Notes under the pieces: model-generated
Databases searched by the model: none
What the model was told of the DNA's origin: nothing
The model's input: only the letters and a program-made list of their open reading frames with translations
In this document: positions 23,137 to 31,935 of the stretch, one piece after another
Layout of the letters: every line of letters starts with the position of its first letter
How positions within the stretch are numbered: the first letter of the stretch is position 1
Position numbers and translations under genes: made by a program
DNA from: Candidatus Zhuqueibacterota bacterium
GTDB taxonomy: Bacteria; Zhuqueibacterota; Zhuqueibacteria; Zhuqueibacterales; Zhuqueibacteraceae
Assembly (NCBI GenBank): GCA_022616415.1
Contig: JAKEEU010000433.1
Location: forward strand, 1-49,204
DNA length: 49,204 bases
Direction: 5' to 3'

Positions 23137-23934
23137 CTATAAAGACCGGTTTCGATAAGTGTCCAAATCATCTGTAGTCATTTCTTCCGGCGGAACCAAG
23201 CAATAGTGTTTTTCAGACGCAATGATAATGCCATTCTTGGTCTTCGCAAACTCAAAGAGCGCTATAATCTCTTCTGTCATAAACTGTGCTGCAATGGGAC
23301 GGCAAATCAAAGATGGAAACTTCGTCTCACAAATCGCAAAGTCTTGCTCGATTTGCACGATACCAAGCTTGTCCTTGCCGCCTTTGGCTTGAACCGGAAA
23401 AACATAATGCGCGCCCCGTCGATCCAGACCAATATAGATTTCGTCGGTCTCAACCTGGCCCATCTTTGGAACAGTCGTGCGGAGGTGACTTTGCAAAGAG
23501 TAACAAGTCACACCCGTAAAAATATCAACCAGACGATTATACCGCAATTTTGCCAAGAGTGCTTGCTCATCGCTAAGTGCATATTGAGCGATTATACCTG
23601 GCGTGGCATCTGGAATCTTGATCTCGTCCAGCCTTTCTGACGGAACAATGCTCTTTAGCCGAGTCGCTACAAATGCGTATCTCGCGCGCCCTTGTGGGCG
23701 AATAATCCATTCTTGTCCCTTTGGTGCTTTAGCGCGTATGGATACGGGCAGAGCCGACCGATACCTAAAGCTGTAGAGAATATCACCAAGATTCTTGGGA
23801 ATTTTGATTTTCAGCTCGTTGGCAACGCGGATAATCTCTTCCCTTTCAAATGGCACTTCGATAGCGCCATCTTTGTAATGCTTGAAAAAGATTTTTTCGA
23901 CAATCTGTGTGTAGCGATTTTTGAAACCAGCCAT
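23137..23934 (-). CDS. Probable type II restriction endonuclease
   Basis: A 265-residue protein starting MAGFKNRYTQIVEKIF, 13 bases after the stop of the DNA methyltransferase gene. The C-terminal half has VETDEIYIGLDRRG...VFPVQAKGGKDK, a plausible D...(Q/E)xK core of the PD-(D/E)XK fold with a Gln variant. The position after an SPPY-type methyltransferase is the strongest argument for the assignment. The recognition sequence cannot be read. Upstream in-frame codons overlap the methyltransferase and are not needed. Confidence 0.7.
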   Translation of the reverse strand: MAGFKNRYTQIVEKIFFKHYKDGAIEVPFEREEIIRVANELKIKIPKNLGDILYSFRYRSALPVSIRAKAPKGQEWIIRPQGRARYAFVATRLKSIVPSERLDEIKIPDATPGIIAQYALSDEQALLAKLRYNRLVDIFTGVTCYSLQSHLRTTVPKMGQVETDEIYIGLDRRGAHYVFPVQAKGGKDKLGIVQIEQDFAICETKFPSLICRPIAAQFMTEEIIALFEFAKTKNGIIIASEKHYCLVPPEEMTTDDLDTYRNRSL

Positions 23935-23947
23935 TTTAGTTTTGATT

Positions 23948-25276
23948 TTATTTTCCAGGCCAGCGCAATACAACAACTTCTTCGCGGAGTTGTTCTCTGG
24001 TGGCAGTTGCAAGACGCGTACGAAACAAGTCAATATTGACAACTTCGTAGCCTAAAGATTTTGCTATGTCTGCCAGCAATTGACCTGTTCGAATCATGAT
24101 GCGCAAGTAAGAGGCTTGATCACCCACAACGTAGGCAAGTTGAGCGCCCGGCTTAAGTATTTGCCGCAATTCGGCCAAATGTCTACTCATGCCACCGAAA
24201 TAAAGTTTTGTTACCCTGCCATACATTCGTTCAAATCCTGAGGTCTTACCAAGCTCAAGGCGACGCCGTTCGATATCCGTCGCGATGCGTTGAATTTCAG
24301 GGTGATTAGCGACCCATTGATCATCATCGTCATCTTTATAAACCGTGCGGGTATTAGAACGCACCAAGCTGCGTTTGAGTGATTGCAGCTCAGCGTGATT
24401 ATTGATGAATCCGAGCAAAACCGATTCTAAACGAGTCGTCCGCGTGTAATCCTTTTCGTTTGGGTAAGGTGGTGACGTAATCACGGCGTCAATCGTATTG
24501 GGCTTCAACAGAGGGGCGAGTTGTCGGGAATCAGCAAGATATGCCACGGCTTTTGTGCCTTTATAATGTTGAAAATTCTTCAGGTCATGCCCCATTTTTT
24601 TGACTTCAGCCAACCAAGCGCTAATCACTGGAGCGTCGGATCGGAGCTTGCCGATTCCAACTTCGGGGCCGAACCGCAAATTACTAATAGAGAAAACCAG
24701 GGCTTTGGCCAAAGCCAAGCGCTCATGACGATAATACGGCTCTTGGTGCTTTTGATTTAAAGCTTCGATTAAAACTAAAGTTTTGTGCAATGGCAACGGG
24801 CTGATTGAATCTTTTAGCAACAGCTTCGTTTTTTCCGGCTCCAGTTTTTGCAGCTTCAATTTCCGACCCGAATTCGTATGAAAGAAAGGCTCATCCTCAA
24901 TGCCATCCGCCTCTAACTTTTTTGTTGCAAGATCTGCCACTTCACCGGCGTGTTCCAATAAGCAATCCGGAGAAATGTTCCAATCTACTTTGACCTGGCT
25001 GGCAAAATGTGAAATAGGATGCGCTTCGATGCCGATACTCGGTATGCCCAGCATTTTGGCTTCAACGATCGTCGTTCCTGTTCCGCAAAAGGGATCCAAC
25101 AATGTTTGGCTATCTTGCAAACCGAATCGCTTGACGTATTCGTCAACCAAATGCGGAGGGAATGAAAGCACGAAACGATACCAGTCATGAACCGGCTGAT
25201 CTTTGGGCTGCAGCTTGTTCATGCTTCCATTGCTGTGGGGACGATTTATTTTTCTTGCCAGTGTGATCAAACTCAT
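23948..25276 (-). CDS. DNA methyltransferase, N4-cytosine/N6-adenine type
   Basis: A 442-residue SAM-dependent DNA methyltransferase. Motif I is LLDPFCGTGTTIVEAKMLG (about residues 59-77) and motif IV is DAVITSPPYPNEKDYT (about residue 263); SPPY favours N4-cytosine. GAQLAYVVGD and later strands complete the fold. About 200 residues lie between the two motifs and may contain target recognition. It modifies the host DNA against the adjacent endonuclease. ATG 25276 overlaps the rsgA stop (ATGA), implying coupling; a second start, ATG 25222 (MNKLQPKDQPVHDWY), is also possible. Confidence 0.9.
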   Translation of the reverse strand: MSLITLARKINRPHSNGSMNKLQPKDQPVHDWYRFVLSFPPHLVDEYVKRFGLQDSQTLLDPFCGTGTTIVEAKMLGIPSIGIEAHPISHFASQVKVDWNISPDCLLEHAGEVADLATKKLEADGIEDEPFFHTNSGRKLKLQKLEPEKTKLLLKDSISPLPLHKTLVLIEALNQKHQEPYYRHERLALAKALVFSISNLRFGPEVGIGKLRSDAPVISAWLAEVKKMGHDLKNFQHYKGTKAVAYLADSRQLAPLLKPNTIDAVITSPPYPNEKDYTRTTRLESVLLGFINNHAELQSLKRSLVRSNTRTVYKDDDDDQWVANHPEIQRIATDIERRRLELGKTSGFERMYGRVTKLYFGGMSRHLAELRQILKPGAQLAYVVGDQASYLRIMIRTGQLLADIAKSLGYEVVNIDLFRTRLATATREQLREEVVVLRWPGK

Positions 25277-26340
25277 CTTCGTTTGTAGTTTTTCTTATGC
25301 GCCGCATGAATTTTTTTCCATCTTTCCTTTTCGAGCAATTCCGCGGTCTTGTCTTCTTTGCGATTGAGATACGCGATTTCTTTTTGCAGCTTTTCGTAGC
25401 TCGCGAAGCGATCCAGATCGAGGGTGCCATCTTCCAGCGCTTGCTGTACCGCGCAGCCCGGCTCCGGCCCGTGTTGGCAATCGCGAAAGCGGCATTGTTG
25501 CGCCAGCTCGGCGATGTCTTCGAACGCGTCTTTGATGCCTTCGTCGCCGCCCCAAAGCTGCAGCTCGCGCATGCCGGGCGTATCCATAAGCAAACCGCCG
25601 GAAGGCAACAAAATCAGCTCGCGCCGCGAAGTCGTGTGCCGGCCGCGATCATCGGTCTCACGCACCTCGCGCGTTTTTAGAATTTCTTCGCCGAGCAAAT
25701 GATTGATGATCGTAGACTTGCCCACGCCGGAAGAGCCGAGCAGCGCGCCGGTTGTTCCCTTTTTAATATGAGACAGCAACTCATCCAAACCTTGATCGTT
25801 CACCGCGCTCATAATAATGACCGGCACGCCGAGCGCAACAGCTTCGACTTCTTGCCTGATTGGCTCGATCTCCTCGCACAAATCAGCTTTGTTCAACACG
25901 AGGACGGGATTTGCCCCGCTCTCCCACGCCACCACGAGATAGCGCTCGATGCGCCGCAAATTGAAATTGCCGTCCAAGCCCGTCACCAAAAAGACGGTGT
26001 CGATATTGGCGGCAACGATTTGCTCTTCGGTTCTAGTTCCGGCGGCTTTGCGCGAGAATTTGCTCTTGCGCGGCAGGAGGTCGTAAATCGTGGCCTTGCC
26101 CTCGTTTTCGCGGATGCGAATGACGACCCAATCCCCGACGACGGGCAAATCATCTTTGCTGCGGGCTTCATATTGCATCTTGCCGGTGGTCTCCGCGCGC
26201 AGCTCGCCGTGCTCGGTATACAAAACGTATTGCGTCTTGTGCTGCACGGCGACGCGGCCGGCGCTGTAGCCCGCTTCGGTGTATGGCGCAAAGTGGCTGG
26301 CAAAAAAATCGTTCCAGCCGAAGGATTCCAAGGTCAACAT
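25273..26340 (-). CDS. rsgA: Ribosome small subunit-dependent GTPase RsgA
   Basis: A 355-residue circularly permuted GTPase that checks late 30S ribosome assembly. An OB-fold occupies about the first 100 residues. G4 (NKAD, about residue 150) precedes G1 (GSSGVGKST, about 202) and G3 (DTPG), the diagnostic permuted order. The C-terminal zinc knuckle CRFRDCQHGPEPGC is intact, followed by a basic tail (HKKNYKRR). Normal length. The stop overlaps the start of the DNA methyltransferase gene, so a housekeeping gene is translationally linked to a restriction-modification system. Confidence 0.96.
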   Translation of the reverse strand: MLTLESFGWNDFFASHFAPYTEAGYSAGRVAVQHKTQYVLYTEHGELRAETTGKMQYEARSKDDLPVVGDWVVIRIRENEGKATIYDLLPRKSKFSRKAAGTRTEEQIVAANIDTVFLVTGLDGNFNLRRIERYLVVAWESGANPVLVLNKADLCEEIEPIRQEVEAVALGVPVIIMSAVNDQGLDELLSHIKKGTTGALLGSSGVGKSTIINHLLGEEILKTREVRETDDRGRHTTSRRELILLPSGGLLMDTPGMRELQLWGGDEGIKDAFEDIAELAQQCRFRDCQHGPEPGCAVQQALEDGTLDLDRFASYEKLQKEIAYLNRKEDKTAELLEKERWKKIHAAHKKNYKRR

Positions 26341-26349
26341 AAACCACTT

Positions 26350-27048
26350 TCATCGAGAGGCGGAGTGAATTAGCGCGCGATTGGTCAGGCTCCACGCCGC
26401 AACTCCTGCCAATCCAAATCCGAGCGCATTCGCCGTGCCGTGCAAGACGCGCATCCAGGGAATATCCAACCAACCGACAGGGAAGTAGAAACGACAACCG
26501 TAAAGTGCAGCCAAAATCATGCTGAATAAGAGTGAAATGGCTGCGACAGCCCAAAGGCTGCGAGTCAACGATGGCCAGGCCTTTTGCATCGATAACCGCA
26601 AGTGCAGCCAGGCGGTGATCGAACCCGCCAGCGCGGTCAAACACGCGGCGAAGCATTCGAGCAAGGTTCCGTAAGCAAAACCGAATTTGCGGATCGCACT
26701 GCTCTCGTCAATCACGTAAATAATACGGCAAGCATTCAACCACCACAGGCCAAAACAGCGTGCGACCACAGCCACTGTCAATCCAGGCACAAGCCGAGTG
26801 TCCGGCCAACAAATCCGCACCCAACCGAGATTGAACATTTCCCAGCTTCGCAGCGCTGCGCAAGCAGCCTCGAACGTCGCCAGTCCTTTGCCGAGGCAAA
26901 TGCGACGATGATCGACGACATAACCCCGAGGCGGAAAATCACGAGAATAGCCAACTTCGGAATAAGAGAACGGCTTCTCGCTTTGTCGGGCGACGAATTC
27001 GCGAATGGCCTTCGTCGAAGGTTGGGCTAAAAAACATGGCATCGCCAA
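26350..27048 (-). CDS. DUF1990 domain fused to a YndJ-like membrane C-terminus
   Basis: A 232-residue protein. Residues about 5-130 match DUF1990: FVARQSEKPFSYSEVGYSRD, PPRGYVVDHRRICLGKG, SWEMFNLGWVRICWPDT and NACRIIYVIDE...FGFAYGTL. Instead of the DUF1990 ending, the frame continues into three membrane segments, including LWAVAAISLLFSMILAALYG, and a WLDIPWMRVLHGTANALGFG motif like the C-terminus of YndJ-type membrane proteins. It is either a natural fusion or a deletion joining two genes. It overlaps the upstream small gene by 22 bases. Confidence 0.7.
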   Translation of the reverse strand: MAMPCFLAQPSTKAIREFVARQSEKPFSYSEVGYSRDFPPRGYVVDHRRICLGKGLATFEAACAALRSWEMFNLGWVRICWPDTRLVPGLTVAVVARCFGLWWLNACRIIYVIDESSAIRKFGFAYGTLLECFAACLTALAGSITAWLHLRLSMQKAWPSLTRSLWAVAAISLLFSMILAALYGCRFYFPVGWLDIPWMRVLHGTANALGFGLAGVAAWSLTNRALIHSASR

Positions 27049-27269
27049 TCCAATACTTTTTCCCCCATGCGCAATCGGCTGGAGATTTCATCAGGGTCGT
27101 TGCGGCGCCGCGCGAAACCGTGTTTTTGCAGCAAGAGGCCGCACTGTTGAATAACCTCGATCAGTTCATCAGCAGGCTTGCCGGAGGTTTTGCTCTCGGC
27201 TTCGTTGATCGCCGCGGTAATGCGGTCGAGATCGGCTTGGGCAAATAGACTTGAGGTGAGTCGCGGCAT
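27027..27269 (-). CDS. Small protein with a TPM-domain-like start
   Basis: An 80-residue protein. LFAQADLDRITAAINEAESK TSG at residues 8-30 resembles the first helix of TPM/TLP18.3 proteins (xxDLxRIxxAIxxAExxTSGE). The rest (LLLQKHGFARRRNDPDEISS) does not continue that domain. It overlaps the DUF1990 gene by 22 bases. It may be a fragment or a small coupled gene. Confidence 0.4.
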   Translation of the reverse strand: MPRLTSSLFAQADLDRITAAINEAESKTSGKPADELIEVIQQCGLLLQKHGFARRRNDPDEISSRLRMGEKVLDWRCHVF

Positions 27270-27275
27270 AAAAAT

Positions 27276-27686
27276 TCAATCGTGAATGGTTTCCCCGGGG
27301 CGCAGTATCCACGCTTGCGGATGATGCGTGAATCCGACGTGCGGATAATATTTTTCTGCGGCGGGCGCAGCCAGAAGCAAGACCGTCGCTTGCGAGGCCG
27401 CGGCTTGTGTGCGGCGCATCAATTCCTTGCCGATGCCCTGCCGCTGATGCGAAACGCGCACCGCCAAATCGGATAAATATGTGATATAAGCGAAATCCGT
27501 CAGCGAGCGTGAGATGCCGACCAGCAAATCGCCGTCCCATGCCGTGATGACGAGATTGGCATGTTGCAGCATCAACTTCATGCGCTCGCGCGCATCGACC
27601 GGCCGCCGCTCGCCCAAAGTCGAAGCGCGGTATAGCTCGATGACGGCGTCGAGATTCAAATCATTGCCGGTTTTGTAGGTGATCAT
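27276..27686 (-). CDS. GNAT family N-acetyltransferase
   Basis: A 136-residue GNAT enzyme. LVITAWDGDLLVGISRSLTD and YLSDLAVRVSHQRQGIGKEL (motif A, with the acetyl-CoA pyrophosphate loop Q/RxxGxG/A as RQGIGK) are intact, and YYPHVGFTHHP is motif B. It transfers acetyl groups from acetyl-CoA to an amine; the substrate is unknown. It is one base from the next upstream gene (27687-28442), so the two are probably co-transcribed. Confidence 0.9.
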   Translation of the reverse strand: MITYKTGNDLNLDAVIELYRASTLGERRPVDARERMKLMLQHANLVITAWDGDLLVGISRSLTDFAYITYLSDLAVRVSHQRQGIGKELMRRTQAAASQATVLLLAAPAAEKYYPHVGFTHHPQAWILRPGETIHD

Positions 27687-28442
27687 TTACGCTACTGATT
27701 GTACTGGTAGTGGATTGAGTTGGCTGCTGGCTTGATCAAAGGGTTTCTTGCCGGCTTTCCTCTTTTCGGGATACCACCAGGGATACTTTTTGTCATCCAA
27801 AATCAGAAAACGGTTGCAATACTCTTTGATTTCGTTGCGAAATTCAAGCAGTATCGGCAAGTTCTGCCAAAAGAATTTTTCAATTCGGCCAAATCGTTCT
27901 TCGAGGCTTGCCTGATCATATTGCAAGCGAAAAGCGATTTCTAGGCCGAGGGATTTTCGCTCATCCAAATAAAGCCGCAGATCATCGAGCGCCGTGATTG
28001 CATCGAGAACATTCAGGCTGTTTAAATCATCGTCGTCTTTCAGGATCACGCGTCCGCTAAATGTCTCTACTTGGATATTGGCTTCCTTTGAATCTGCCGC
28101 TATTTTTAGCCTATGTCGAAGCCCTTCGTCTTGACTGCTGCTTTGGATGAAATTGCGCAACCGTTGATCGAGAAGCGCTTTCTGAAGCGCAAAATCTTGC
28201 AGCCGTCCGTTGAGTTTTTGCGCTACCGGATAGCGGAATGAAGTGTTGTCCAAACCCGCTAAAGCGCGGTCAAAATATCCCTTGAATATAAAGAGCCGCG
28301 CGTAGACATATTCCAGCGAATATGGAGATTCTTTCATCTCAACCCAATAGGTCAAGAATTCCCGATAATCTTCCGACAATGAATCAAGCAACTCGGTTAA
28401 GTTGCCGAATTCCTTCTCGCTTGTTATCTGCAATGTCTTCAT
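27687..28442 (-). CDS. Hypothetical protein
   Basis: A 251-residue soluble protein, MKTLQITSEKEFGNLTELLD at the start, mainly helical with a charged central region (RVILKDDDDLNSLNVLDAIT) and a basic C-terminus (YPEKRKAGKKPFDQ). It lies six bases downstream of the 143-residue gene and directly upstream of the GNAT gene. I do not recognise the family. Confidence 0.65.
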   Translation of the reverse strand: MKTLQITSEKEFGNLTELLDSLSEDYREFLTYWVEMKESPYSLEYVYARLFIFKGYFDRALAGLDNTSFRYPVAQKLNGRLQDFALQKALLDQRLRNFIQSSSQDEGLRHRLKIAADSKEANIQVETFSGRVILKDDDDLNSLNVLDAITALDDLRLYLDERKSLGLEIAFRLQYDQASLEERFGRIEKFFWQNLPILLEFRNEIKEYCNRFLILDDKKYPWWYPEKRKAGKKPFDQASSQLNPLPVQSVA

Positions 28443-28448
28443 AGACTT

Positions 28449-28880
28449 TTATTGGCCCCAAGGTTTTTCGATATAACGCCGATAATAGGTCAAAGCCTCT
28501 CGCTTGAATTGGCCGTGATTTTGCGGAGGCTGAGACGGATCAAGAATAGGCCGGAAGCTGGTAATAATTCGCTGCATTGCCGGTTCCATCGCAACAAATA
28601 TTCCGCGTGAATCTATTGCACATTTTCTTCGTTCGACACCAAAGCGTTTGGTGTTCATCTTGATCGTGCCAATATAACCACCGAGCGAATTCAGCCGTGC
28701 CTTTTCGGTTTCCTGATGATACAATGTTTCCAACGCCGCACGCTCCTCGCGACATTGGCGATCTTTCTCATCTCGGCTTATCTCAAACACATCTTCCCAG
28801 CGCTCGTCGCCGTATCGATTGTCGACGAGACAAACGTGCGTTTCGCATTTCTCGCGTAACTTTGGAAATGGCAGCGGCAT
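28449..28880 (-). CDS. Hypothetical protein
   Basis: A 143-residue soluble protein, MPLPFPKLREKCETHVCLVD at the start, with a charged helical region (REERAALETLYHQETEKARL) and a C-terminus rich in aromatic residues (EALTYYRRYIEKPWGQ). It is the first gene of a three-gene run with the 251-residue protein and the GNAT enzyme. No family recognised. Confidence 0.6.
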   Translation of the reverse strand: MPLPFPKLREKCETHVCLVDNRYGDERWEDVFEISRDEKDRQCREERAALETLYHQETEKARLNSLGGYIGTIKMNTKRFGVERRKCAIDSRGIFVAMEPAMQRIITSFRPILDPSQPPQNHGQFKREALTYYRRYIEKPWGQ

Positions 28881-28991
28881 ATATTCCCCCCGTTCCTCCG
28901 GTTCTGTTTACAGCCAAAATAGCAAAATTAACTCAGCTTTGCAAATGGAAAATTTCGAGCGTAACAAGGCAAAGTTACAGGTGGAGATGAT

Positions 28992-29057
28992 GTCATTCCG
29001 GAGGAATCTTGTTTCAATCCACCGTGCTTGATCGTAACAGGATGCTTTCAGCATGAC
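28992..29057. repeat. Imperfect inverted repeat, MITE-like
   Basis: GTCATTCCGGAGGAATCTTG (continuing to 29013) and AACAGGATGCTTTCAGCATG (29036-29057) are imperfect reverse complements with 22-bp arms. It lies in the 278-bp gap between the fumC end and the hypothetical gene; nothing else is seen in that gap except a purine-rich repeat at 29127-29161. Confidence 0.5.
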
Positions 29058-29126
29058 AGGTTAGTTGCCCATCAATAACTGAGGGATTACCACGCGTAAA
29101 AAATAAAGCGTAAAAATCCAATCACA

Positions 29127-29161
29127 CCCTTCTCGCTCTACGCTCTTCGCCCTCTGCTCTA
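29127..29161. repeat. Purine-rich GAGGGC-type short repeat at the end of fumC
   Basis: On the minus strand this reads as iterated GAGC/GAGGGC units (AGAGCAGAGGGCGAAGAGCG and so on). The TAG stop of fumC sits at its edge. A related string occurs at 41510-41545 inside the NHL gene. Confidence 0.4.
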
Positions 29162-30553
29162 CACCCCCTCCGGCCCAATCATCTTCTCCGGACGCACGAT
29201 CTCGTCGAATTTTTCACCGGTCAAAATGCCAAGCGCAATGGCCGCCTCGCGCAGCGTGAGATTTTCTTTGTGCGCCTTTTTCGCAATCTTCGCGGCGTTA
29301 TCATACCCAACATGCGGATTGAGCGCCGTCACCAACATCAACGAATTCTCCAAATGCTTTTTGATATTGGTCTCGTTCGCCTCGATGCCCACCGCACAGT
29401 GCTCGTTGAACATCTCGCACGCGTCGGCGAGCAGGCGAATGGATTGCAGCAAATTGTAAATGATCACCGGCTTGAAGACATTGAGTTCGAAGTTACCGGA
29501 CGCGCCGCCGATGTTGATTGACACATCGTTGCCGATGACCTGTGCCGCCACCATCGTCATGGCTTCGGATTGCGTCGGATTGACTTTGCCCGGCATGATC
29601 GAGCTGCCTGGCTCATTCTCCGGAATCGTCAGCTCACCGAGACCGCAGCGCGGCCCGGAAGCCAGCCAGCGGATGTCGTTGGCGATTTTCATCAATGAGC
29701 ACGCCAACGTTTTCAACGCGCCGCTCGCCATGACTATCGCATCGTGCGCTGCCAGCGCTTCGAATTTGTTTTCGGCGGTAACGAACGGATAACCGGTCAG
29801 TTCAGCAATCTTCGCCGCTGATTTCACGGCAAATTGCGGATGCGTATTCAATCCGGTACCGACCGCCGTGCCGCCCAGCGCCAGCTCATACAGATGCGGC
29901 AACACCATGTCGATACGCTTCAAGCCGTGATTGAGCTGCGTGACGTAGCCGGAAAATTCCTGCCCGAGTGTGAGCGGAACGGCGTCCATCAAATGCGTGC
30001 GTCCGATTTTGATGATTTTTTTAAATTTCTCCGCTTTTTGCGCCAGCGTGTCGCGCAGTTGCGTGACCATCGGAATCAGCCGGCGATGAATCTCGTGCAC
30101 TGCCGCAATGTGCATCGCCGTCGGAAAGGTATCATTCGACGATTGCGCCTTGTTGACGTCGTCGTTCGGATGAATCGGTTTCTTGCTGCCCATCTTGCCG
30201 CCGGCCATCTCAATCGCGCGGTTCGAGATCACCTCGTTGGCGTTCATGTTGGTTTGTGTGCCGCTGCCAGTTTGCCAAACGACGAGCGGAAAATGCTCAT
30301 CGAGTTTTCCCGAGATCACTTCGTCGGCGGCTTTGACGACGAGGTCGGCCTTTTCCGCCGGCAAGAGTCCAAGCTCCTTATTCACCAGCGCCGCCGCTTT
30401 TTTGAGAATGCCAAACGCCCAAATCATCTCGCGCGGCATGCGCTCGCCGCCGATTTTGAAATGAATCAACGACCGCGCCGTCTGCGCGCCGTAATATTTG
30501 TCATTGGGCACTTGAATCTCGCCCATGCTGTCGGTTTCGATGCGGTAGGACAT
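29159..30553 (-). CDS. fumC: Class II fumarate hydratase
   Basis: A 464-residue homotetrameric, oxygen-stable fumarase that interconverts fumarate and malate in the citric acid cycle. Signatures are TGSGTQTNMNANEV, SSNDTFPTAMH (substrate-binding), GRTHLMDAVPLTLGQE and GSSIMPGKVNPTQSEA (active-site loop). Full length and intact. GAGGAG precedes ATG 30553. A 52-codon duplicate of its 5' end lies about 1.9 kb away at 32271-32429. Confidence 0.97.
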   Translation of the reverse strand: MSYRIETDSMGEIQVPNDKYYGAQTARSLIHFKIGGERMPREMIWAFGILKKAAALVNKELGLLPAEKADLVVKAADEVISGKLDEHFPLVVWQTGSGTQTNMNANEVISNRAIEMAGGKMGSKKPIHPNDDVNKAQSSNDTFPTAMHIAAVHEIHRRLIPMVTQLRDTLAQKAEKFKKIIKIGRTHLMDAVPLTLGQEFSGYVTQLNHGLKRIDMVLPHLYELALGGTAVGTGLNTHPQFAVKSAAKIAELTGYPFVTAENKFEALAAHDAIVMASGALKTLACSLMKIANDIRWLASGPRCGLGELTIPENEPGSSIMPGKVNPTQSEAMTMVAAQVIGNDVSINIGGASGNFELNVFKPVIIYNLLQSIRLLADACEMFNEHCAVGIEANETNIKKHLENSLMLVTALNPHVGYDNAAKIAKKAHKENLTLREAAIALGILTGEKFDEIVRPEKMIGPEGV

Positions 30554-30629
30554 GATTGCTCTCCTCGATATTGATAAACTTTGTTCAATTCCAAAAGTTT
30601 ATTACAAAAATTGCAAGTGTGATAAAATT

Positions 30630-31820
30630 TTATTTCTGCGGCACGTTGCCATTGTTCCGTCGAGGCAATGAAACAACGAACTCATTTCCTTCCAATCGAA
30701 AAGCCGGTTCCTGTCCGGTTGCCTGGCGAATCAGCCGGATGATGCGCGGGATGCCGCTTCCGGCATCAGTCACCAAGCCAATCCGCAAAAACATGCTGTA
30801 GATCATCGGATTGCGCACAACGTGTATGCCGTAGCGGAGATTCTCCATAGTCACAGTATTGGGCGTTAGTCCGGGAGAGCGCACTTCGAGCCGGTCATCA
30901 TAAAGAATCACACGTATGGGCGCTGAAACGGTGTAATCGCGATGCGCAATCGCATTGACCAAGATTTCCCGCAGAGCCTCTTGAGGGAATTCAGATTGCA
31001 CTTCCGGTTCCAAGCCCTGAATGTGGTGCGGGCGCGGCAGGTGGATGTAAAGAAACCGTAAGGTATCTTCAAGAATGGTCAACACACGGCCTTGAATGCG
31101 TTTTTGATCAATCGGAGCACTGGCAATCTCAGTTCCTGGTATGCGCAACGCCGAGACATACGTCATGGGCAGGAAGTATTGAGGATTTCTCGCCAAGAAC
31201 AAAACGCCGGCCAAAGTTAGATGCACACTGTCGTTGATCTCTTGCAGCAAATGCCAATTGTGCAACACTTTTTCGGATTCGATGCTCTCTACATCAAACC
31301 CGCGGCTTTTAATCATCTCCAATAAATCCTGGAGAGCCTGGGCTTCAATGTCGCTCACCTTCGTGGTCAAAATCGGTTTTTCGTCATAATAGAAGCTCTC
31401 CGTGGCTTGAAATAAGCGCAGCAATTCTTCACGCGAAGCTTGTTGGCGTCCGGAGGTGGTGCGCACAAAATAGATGCCTCGGTTCGTTCGATACGGGCGC
31501 TGTTCTCCCTTCGGAATGTGAACGATGAGAACGAGCCGTCCTTGCTCATCAATTATCGTCTCTTGAATGACGGTCACGGGAGGCGCAATGTTATTGCGGG
31601 CAACATTGTCTATCGCCTGGCTGATCCGGTCGCGCTCATTTTGGTCAATACCGACGATTTGGCCGTTGTTATCCACGCCTACGAAGATTTGTCCTCCGTC
31701 GGTATTCGTCAGCGCAACGATAGCCGCAGCCAGATCATCAGGATGAACCGGCCACTGCTTTAACTCAGTGTGGAGGTTTTCACCTGCATCCAGACGAGTT
31801 TTTAGTTCTGTTAAATTCAT
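30630..31820 (-). CDS. AlbA_2 domain/ATPase-fold DNA-binding regulator
   Basis: A 396-residue protein. An N-terminal AlbA_2 (schlafen-like) domain at about residues 10-130 contains NLHTELKQWP, VALTNTDGGQIFVGVDNNGQ and RPYRTNRGIYFVRTTSGRQQ. A helical middle region follows, and about residues 265-390 are an HATPase_c_4-like region with FPQEALREILVNAIAHRDYT, PIRVILYDDRLEVRSPG and DAGSGIPRIIRLI. Such proteins act as transcriptional regulators or in phage defence. The substrate is not known. It lies between fumC and an orphan antitoxin. Confidence 0.85.
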   Translation of the reverse strand: MNLTELKTRLDAGENLHTELKQWPVHPDDLAAAIVALTNTDGGQIFVGVDNNGQIVGIDQNERDRISQAIDNVARNNIAPPVTVIQETIIDEQGRLVLIVHIPKGEQRPYRTNRGIYFVRTTSGRQQASREELLRLFQATESFYYDEKPILTTKVSDIEAQALQDLLEMIKSRGFDVESIESEKVLHNWHLLQEINDSVHLTLAGVLFLARNPQYFLPMTYVSALRIPGTEIASAPIDQKRIQGRVLTILEDTLRFLYIHLPRPHHIQGLEPEVQSEFPQEALREILVNAIAHRDYTVSAPIRVILYDDRLEVRSPGLTPNTVTMENLRYGIHVVRNPMIYSMFLRIGLVTDAGSGIPRIIRLIRQATGQEPAFRLEGNEFVVSLPRRNNGNVPQK

Positions 31821-31935
31821 ATTTTTTCTTTTGCCTTATGGGCGGAGGGGTTTTAACGCTTCAAACGCAACTTTTCGAGGTAGGTGATTGCGAGAGCAAG
31901 ACGTCAATTCTTGAATTGGCTGGAATAAACTATTT

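Noticed and set aside
31821..31935. RelE toxin gene downstream of relB
   Set aside because: The gap is only 115 bp and its open tail (AITYLEKLRLKR) does not match RelE.
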